Origin: Archilochus colubris
Lineage: Eukaryota; Chordata; Aves; Apodiformes; Trochilidae
DNA length: 64,000 nucleotides
Assembly (NCBI GenBank): GCA_023079485.1
Contig: CM041083.1
Location: forward strand, 170,482,451 to 170,546,450
Direction: 5' to 3'
Shown here piece by piece: positions 58,371 through 64,000 of the stretch; the first letter of the stretch is position 1, and every line of letters starts with the position of its first letter. Position numbers and translations under genes: made by a program. The notes under the pieces were generated by a model. The model was not told where the DNA came from. It saw nothing but the letters and a program-made list of their open reading frames with translations, and ran no database searches.

Positions 58371-60199
58371 ACTGATAACCTTTCCAAATGGAAACTCCTA
58401 ACACCCCATGACATATCTCAAAGGCTATCTTCTCAATAGCTACTTCATGTCCTAGACAGCTACCACAGCTCCTAAACAGGGCAAGGCATGGTAGCTCCTG
58501 GCTGTAAGAATCCAATGTCATTCTTCCCCTCCTTCTTTATCAATTTGCTTCTACAGCCAGCAGAACCCACCAGCACGTGTTCACCCCCAACTTGGCTGGG
58601 GCTGCCTGGTGGTCAGAGCTGCAGAAGGGTCATCAGCAGTGTCCTGGTGACTGTGTGAGCAGACCAGGGGTGTCTGTCCTCTGGGGCAACCTGACATGCT
58701 GTACCCCATCCTAAGGGCCACTTCAGGCACTGCTGTGGGTCAGCATGAGAGCAACGTGTCCCATCCAGAGACAACATAATCCAGGTCTGGAGGGAGGTGG
58801 CTCCTCCTTCCCACTGGCTACTGAGGAAGTGGGATGACCTGCTTCAGTCTAACTAATAGTTAAATATATAACTAATTGCTTAGTATATGTACTAAAACCT
58901 GCACATATCATTCAGGGTTAAATTAAGGTTTGCAAAGTGCCCAGGAGTCAAAGGCATGCATGCTGTGGATGTGCAGTGTCACCACTGCTGAAGCTGTCCT
59001 CATCCCTGCAGCTGGGACACTGACACACCTTGCCATGAACTGGATCTGGATCTTGCCATGAACCTAGCAACCCAGTGACCTCTCTCTTTACATTTTTTTG
59101 TTTGGTTTTGGGTTTTTTTTTTTTATCATTTTGATACTTTATCTGTTATACAAAGGGAGGGACTGAAAGGTCTTGAAGCAGGTTCCAAACTGTGGGTTGA
59201 GAAGATACTTCCCCCAGATGCTTGCAGAGGGTGCAGCCCATTTGGATGCTGCAGGAGGCAGACCAGGCACTCAGTGCTTCTCACATCTTCTCCCCACTTT
59301 GCCCTTAGTGGGTCAGGGGCAGAGCTGGTGCAGTTGTCTCTCCCAGTCCTCAGGGAACATTTTCTCACCCACATCCCTGCCCTGTGTCTCTGAAAGTACC
59401 CAGAATCTGGGGCTGGCCCCAGGCTCAGCATCCTTCAGTGTGCCCTCCCTGCCTTGGCCCATCTCGCTCCCTTTCTCCACTTTATTTCCTGTGACAAATT
59501 TGTTCTGCTGGAACTGTGGAAAGCAGCTGAATGGGTTTCATGCCTGTGGTGTTTTTCTCCTTCTTCATCCCCCTCAGCAGGCTTGGATCTATTCAAATCT
59601 CCTTTTTTATTATTTCTTTTCAGAGCAGCTTCCTACAGTTTCAGCTTTTTGGCTGTCACCAGGCTTGAAATCTGTCTTTCCTCTTTCCTGGTGCTTCCTC
59701 CTCCAGTAACCCTTGGCACGCTCTGGACTTGTTTTCTGCAAGCACACAGAGGTGTTATGATGAACATGGTGGAAAGATGCTGCCTTCAGCAGGAGGGTTG
59801 CCACCACTTTCAGATTACCCCTTTTACCTCCTGGAGTTGGTGGGGACATCAGCTGCCCTGCAGACAGGAGACATATGACGGAAGAGCATCAGGGTGCTAT
59901 ACCTCCAGCATCCATGTAGCCCCTTGCCCTCCCCTAGGATTTTCCAAGAAAAAGCACTTGCAGTCACTGTGTCAGAGCCACTGAGACATGGGGTTTGCTT
60001 CCCAGCCAGCTCTCTTCATGTTTTTAAGATTTGTCAGGAAGTTAGAGGCACCTGCTCTTTGTTATGGTACATGTCTGGAGTTACTGGTGAGGAAATCAGC
60101 CTGATGCCCTGGCTGAACATTGTTCCCTTTCAATGTCCTGCAGTTGTCCCCCCTCCTTTCTCTCTTTGGCTTTTTTCTAATACTGTTCCTTACAAGAAG
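58371..60199. other. Unique non-coding DNA, no gene recognised
   Basis: It contains the longest open frames of the window (59173-59709, 178 codons, and 59454-59984, 176 codons, both plus strand but different frames). They overlap each other, are rich in Ser, Leu, Phe and Pro from T/C-rich DNA, and show no known domain. A T/G tract lies at 59092-59124. Confidence 0.5.
59092..59124. repeat. T/G-rich low-complexity tract
   Basis: TTTTTTTGTTTGGTTTTGGG followed by twelve T. T/G-only, like the tracts at 27.24, 49.0, 55.41 and 55.90 kb. Confidence 0.8.
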
Positions 60200-60588
60200 C
60201 AGATGAGAGGACTGGGGTTGTTCAGCTGGGGGAAAAGGAGGTGGAGGGGAGACCTTACCACTCTCTACAAGTACCTGACAGGAGGGTGTAACCAGTGGGG
60301 TGTTGGTTTCTTCTCACAAGTCACAAGCAATACAACAGAAGGAAACGGGCTCAAGTTGTGTCAGGGGAGGTTTAGGCTGGAAAAATTTATTCACTGAAAG
60401 GGTGATCAGGCACTGGAACAGGCTGCCCAGGGAGGCGGTGCAGTCACCATCCCTGGAGGTATTTTAGCAGACCTGTAGATGTGGTTCTTAGGAACATGGT
60501 TCAGTGGTGGACTTGGCAGTGCTGAGTTAATGGTTGGACTTGATCTTAAGCATCTTTTCCAACCAAAATGATTCTGTGTTTCTATGAC
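60200..60588 (+). mobile_element. CR1 LINE, 3' portion with broken ORF2 end
   Basis: It starts in ORF2 and runs to a decayed octamer tail (GATTCTGTGTTTCTATGAC). The plus-strand frame from 60204 reads GLGLFSWGKRRWRGDLTTLY and GNGLKLCQGRFRLEKF and then hits a stop at 60397. A deletion of a few bases just before [11 protein letters not shown] shifts the frame. Its 3' UTR, with GTGGTTCTTAGGAACATGGT and TTAATGGTTGGACTTGATC, marks a third CR1 subfamily, distinct from the 54.4-kb and 39.0-kb types. Confidence 0.95.
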
Positions 60589-63304
60589 TATCACAGACAC
60601 CACCAGACAAAGCCACATGTAAGGAATCCCCCAGTGAGAAGTTTTCAGGGCATGCTGCCAGCTGTGCCAGCTCCAACCTGCAGATGGGTAAGGAGAGGAG
60701 ATGCCCAGAGTCTTGGCATGCAGGAGAGTTGCAGGATCAGATCCCAAGGGACAGTGGGGGAGCACAACCATCCCATGTCACAGCTGCCTCTCCTGATAGA
60801 GCAGCTGTGCCTCGGGCTTGGACACCCCCAGTGTTGATGGCATAAATGCAAATGAATTTCTGGCCTCCTCGAGTCTTTTGGGGACTCACTGCAGTCTGAT
60901 CCAGCAGGCCAGCAGGCAGCTGCTCTCCCATTTGGCAGATGCCTGTGCAGCCTGTACTGGACCAGTAGGATGCCCCACCACAGCCAGCCATGCCACCAGC
61001 AGCTCCCCAGGAAGATCCAGTGCTTGTGGGACACAGGTACCCCTCCCTCCAGCTGTTGCTGTATCAGCAGTGAGGGTTTTGTGTCATCAGATAATAGTCA
61101 GAAGAGGGCTGAATGAGTTATGGGAGGGGAGTAGGAACTCTCACTGGGCTTTTACTAACCTACCTAGCAGCAAAGAACTGCAACAGAGAAAGATACTTTT
61201 GCTTTTCTATTGATTTTAACCATTTTAATCATGGGGCCCAGAGGTGGTCTGTTGATTTTCCTCCACTCTAGCCAGGGGGTATTTGTGTGATGACTATGTG
61301 TATGATTGCTTCTAGAGGTCCTACTCTATGTCTAAAGCCTCATACTATTCTGTTTGAGACTGGGAATTTAAAATTATTAGTATTATTGCTGTTATTACTA
61401 TAAATGAATGCTTACACACAACTGTATGACCTGGGCACCCACTTCAAAAATACCTGGTGCCTGGTGGTTTGAGTCCAACATGGCACTCAGTACATGGATT
61501 CCTGGAACAGACCCCCAGGTACCACATTTTACCATCTCAACTTTACTCTTGTGAACACCAGACCAGGCAGCTCTTTCGGGTTTCAGATTTGTTTAAGAAA
61601 TGTATTCACCAAAAATATTCTCTGGCTCATCTGTAATTTTCTTTTTGAATGTTAAACAAGCCAATGGCAACAAAGCAAGAGTGATCCTTGCTGGACTGGC
61701 CAACTACATCCTTCTCTTCAAACAAGCCAGGCATTCCCAGCTCCCTACCAGCTTTGTGCCCCCATCCCAGCAATAGCATGAAGGACAGGCTGAGGACTCA
61801 GTAAACCCAGCCTGTGGCAAAGGAAAGACACCCACAAAAAAATATCACTCTCCAGGAATGCTCTTTCTTACTTTTACTTCACTTTCACTCTGTGTTGTTG
61901 TGGGTTGCCTTTTTTTTTTTTTTCTTTTTATATATCATTTCATGGCATTTCATTAGTGCTGCATATAAGAACCTAATTTTTTTTATTCTGTTTCATTTTA
62001 AAACTATTAAAACCATCTGCCACTTAGTAAACACTTACATATTTTCTTTTCTAGATCAAAGTGTCTCCTGTCTGTGTTGTAATGGGAGTTTGACTTTTTT
62101 TTTTTTTTTTTAAGACAAGCAGGAGACACTTTGATCAGGTGCCAAACTGTTTCACTACAACAAACAGGCAACACTCTGAGCTAGAAATGATAAGAGCTTA
62201 TTATGAGCCATGACAATTTCACGACATGTCAGATGTGATGTTAAAGAAACCACCCCTACATAACGTAGAACACTCAAAACATCAGCATGACATTCCAGAT
62301 TTTCTTTTTTTTAAGTGAACAATTTAGGAATCCAAAGCACTCCTTTTATATTTGCTCTGCAAAACTGCAACCTTTTTGTTGCAGTTTGAGTATTTTTTTT
62401 TTTTTTTGGTAATCCTTTTGATTTCAGCAAATCAATATCTTATGTCAAAAACACTCCACTGAAAAAATTCCAACGGAGTCGACTTGAAAAGCTTTTCTTG
62501 AAAGCATTTTTTTTTATACACAAAAGATTATTGTCCCTGTCAGAGAACAAAAGAATCACCTGCTGGCTTTTTTGTCATTCCCAAATAAATTAATTGCTCA
62601 AGGACTATTTTATCCATGTTTATCAAACACGCTGCTCCCTCCAGCCCCCTGTACACATGTTTGTCTTTTATCCCGGGATGCAGGATGCCTCCATGGAGAG
62701 AGCTCTTGACTTTCCAATAACACAAATATTGCAGCTACAGACTTTGGGGAGGAAAAAGAAAAGCCAAAAAACCCATGCACATTGTAATTTCTGTCTTAAT
62801 TTGCGTGCTGAAGAGGAGAAGACCTCTTCCATAAACATATACACCAAGCATCCAGGGACTGAAAGGGGCTGGGTGTGAGTGTGGCCCTCTGGTTACCGAA
62901 CACAGGTGGAGTAGGTGAAGGCAACCAGCCCTGCCTCCTCCCCTTAAAAGCAAGTCTGCTCCTGTTTTGTCAAGAAAAGCTATTCTATCTTTCAGGTGGA
63001 CAACCCCAGCTGAGAAAGGGGCAGTTATCTCCAATGGGCATGGCAGCTGGAGCCCTGAATACTAGCAGAAGGGAGCAGCATGGAAGAGGGGAGCCTATCT
63101 CAGCAGCAGCAGGGAAAGATGGGCACTCCTCATATGAAACTTGCAATTTATCTCACCCTAAAGAGGTGAGATAAACTTTAGGGACCCAAAATTTGGTTCT
63201 CTACAGTGATTATAAGGGAACCAAGGATGACTCTTGTATAAACCCAGAAAAAGTTTCATCAAAGAAAATACTGATTTTTAGGGTATTAGGGTAAAAAATG
63301 TTGC
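60589..63304. other. Unique non-coding DNA with T-runs and an inverted repeat
   Basis: No gene recognised; frames of up to 131 codons lack domains. It holds T-rich runs (61910-61923, 62095-62111, 62395-62407, 62508-62515) and a 17-bp inverted repeat around 62054-62136 (listed separately). Confidence 0.5.
62054..62136. repeat. Inverted repeat, 17-bp perfect arms around a poly-T loop
   Basis: The left arm GATCAAAGTGTCTCCTG (62054-62070) is matched exactly in reverse complement by CAGGAGACACTTTGATC (62120-62136). The 49-base spacer includes a 17-base T-run (62095-62111). A 17-base exact inverted match this close is very unlikely by chance. I see no transposon family signature and no target-site duplication, so origin by fold-back templated synthesis is as likely as a terminal inverted repeat. 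Confidence 0.9.
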
Positions 63305-63465
63305 AAAACCTGGAAGAGGTTGCCTAGAGGGATGGTGGGATTTTCATCCTTGGAGGTTCCCAAAACTCAGCTGGATACAGCCCTGTCTGACCTACTCTCG
63401 TGCTTTGGCTGGCCAGCTGGATCAGATGATATCCACAGCTCCCTTTAAAGGCTCAGCCATTCTAC
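63305..63465 (+). mobile_element. CR1 LINE 3'-end fragment, diverged
   Basis: AACCTGGAAGAGGTTGCCTA, then CATCCTTGGAGGTTCCCAAA, CAGCTGGATACAGCCCTGTC and CTGGATCAGATGATATCCAC follow the CR1 ORF2 end and 3' UTR on the plus strand, ending near CATTCTACCATCC. It is diverged and belongs to yet another 3' UTR type (CTGACCTACTCTCGTGCTTT). Confidence 0.82.
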
Positions 63466-63842
63466 CATCCATGTTACAACAAGCCTATAAATCTGTGGGA
63501 TTAATCCCAGCTCAGAGATAACAAGTCCCAGGTTTGCCCAAACATCATCTGATGTCCTTACCTACAGCCTGATGCACCAGTGATGTGTGCTGCATCAGCA
63601 GTGGTGCACATCACTTCCAGCCCTGGGATGTGCCATTTCAGGCACTCAATCCTTCCAAAAGAAAGTCCTTGGCTTCCCAGATAAGATCATTTCAAAACAC
63701 ACATTCAAACCAGCCTGGGGCAGAAGGATTTGTATCACACAGCCTGAGGTCAGGAGGCAGCCCCAGTCTGGGGGGTTTTCAGCAGGGGGTGGGGGATGTT
63801 TTAGCAACAGAGCCACATGGTGGTGAAGCATCAACACCTGAG

Positions 63843-64000
63843 CATAGAATCATAGAATTGGATGGGTTGGAAGGGACCTCAGAGATCATCAAGCCCAACC
63901 CTTGAACCACCGCTGCGGTTGCTAGACTATGGCACTGAGTGCCACATCCAGTCTCTTTTTAAGGAGAATGGGCTGGGCAGCCCATTCCAATGTCTGATCA
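63843..64000 (-). mobile_element. CR1 LINE, young-looking, cut by window edge, with internal rearrangement
   Basis: The intact tail CATAGAATCATAGAATTGG is followed by GACCTCAGAGATCATCAAGC and CATGGCACTGAGTGCCACAT. The GAACCACCGCTGCGGTTGCT signature is shared with the 17.7-kb copy. After CTCTTTTTAA the expected stretch of about 45-50 bases present in the 17.7- and 54.4-kb copies is missing. It is replaced by GGAGAATGGGCTG, the inverse of the adjoining CAGCCCATTC. The element continues past the right edge. Confidence 0.96.

Noticed and set aside
59173..59984. Two overlapping plus-strand ORFs of 178 and 176 codons, the longest in the window
   Set aside because: They overlap in different frames, are built from T/C-rich sequence giving Ser/Leu/Phe/Pro-rich peptides, and show no known domain, signal or splice context.
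1..64000. CRISPR array, operon, phage, insertion sequence or plasmid features
   Set aside because: The CR1 content and base composition show vertebrate nuclear DNA; no regularly spaced direct repeats or bacterial gene signals are present.
1..64000. Endogenous retrovirus or LTR
   Set aside because: I looked for LTR-like ends, primer-binding-site text and gag/pol-like frames and recognised none; a diverged solo LTR could still be missed by eye.

Overview
The window looks like intergenic or deep-intronic DNA from a bird nuclear genome. The evidence is about eighteen fragments of chicken repeat 1 (CR1) LINEs. Many end at the typical CR1 3' tail of ATTCTATG-like octamers (read as CATAGAAT on the opposite strand), and most are strongly 5'-truncated. 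Base composition is moderate to AT-leaning with few CpGs. There is no dense ORF packing, no operon structure, no ribosome-binding-site pattern, no CRISPR array and no recognisable rRNA or tRNA gene. I cannot name the species. The youngest CR1 copies suggest a neognath bird, but this is inference from remembered repeat families.

I found no intact protein-coding gene. The only recognisable protein sequence is the C-terminal end of the CR1 ORF2 reverse-transcriptase polyprotein. It is best preserved on the minus strand near 54.5-54.95 kb, with broken remnants at 9.2-9.46, 17.7-17.95 and 60.2-60.4 kb. All other long open frames (up to about 178 codons) match no family I know, lack splice and conservation support, and are probably chance ORFs in C- or T-biased DNA.

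Layout. 1-8.9 kb: unique DNA with two old CR1 scraps, a 23-bp tandem duplication and one exon-shaped ORF (5732-5908). 8.9-11.1 kb: a long plus-strand CR1 and a short plus-strand CR1 3' end. 11.1-17.3 kb: unique DNA. 17.3-18.0 kb: a 38-bp tandem duplication, two minus-strand CR1s and a 25-A tract. 18-36 kb: mostly unique DNA with one small CR1, two CpG-enriched patches (20.15-20.62 and 31.25-31.52 kb), G-quadruplex-prone tracts and a homeobox-motif-rich segment. 36-39.5 kb: two CR1s flanking a GC-richer stretch with a compact C-run motif. 39.5-51.6 kb: unique DNA with candidate regulatory segments at 42.7-43.4 kb, another exon-shaped ORF (44003-44128) and a possible internal CR1 ORF2 scrap near 50.8 kb. 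51.6-64 kb: the repeat-dense part, with eight CR1 fragments, a degenerate G-rich minisatellite, a (TG)n(TA)n microsatellite, a 17-bp-arm inverted repeat and a CR1 cut by the window edge.

No genes here act together as a pathway. I did not find a previously undescribed system. The best leads are structural (two fold-back or inverted structures, two CpG-rich patches, several G-quadruplex motifs) and two exon-shaped frames. All need comparison with other bird genomes or RNA data.
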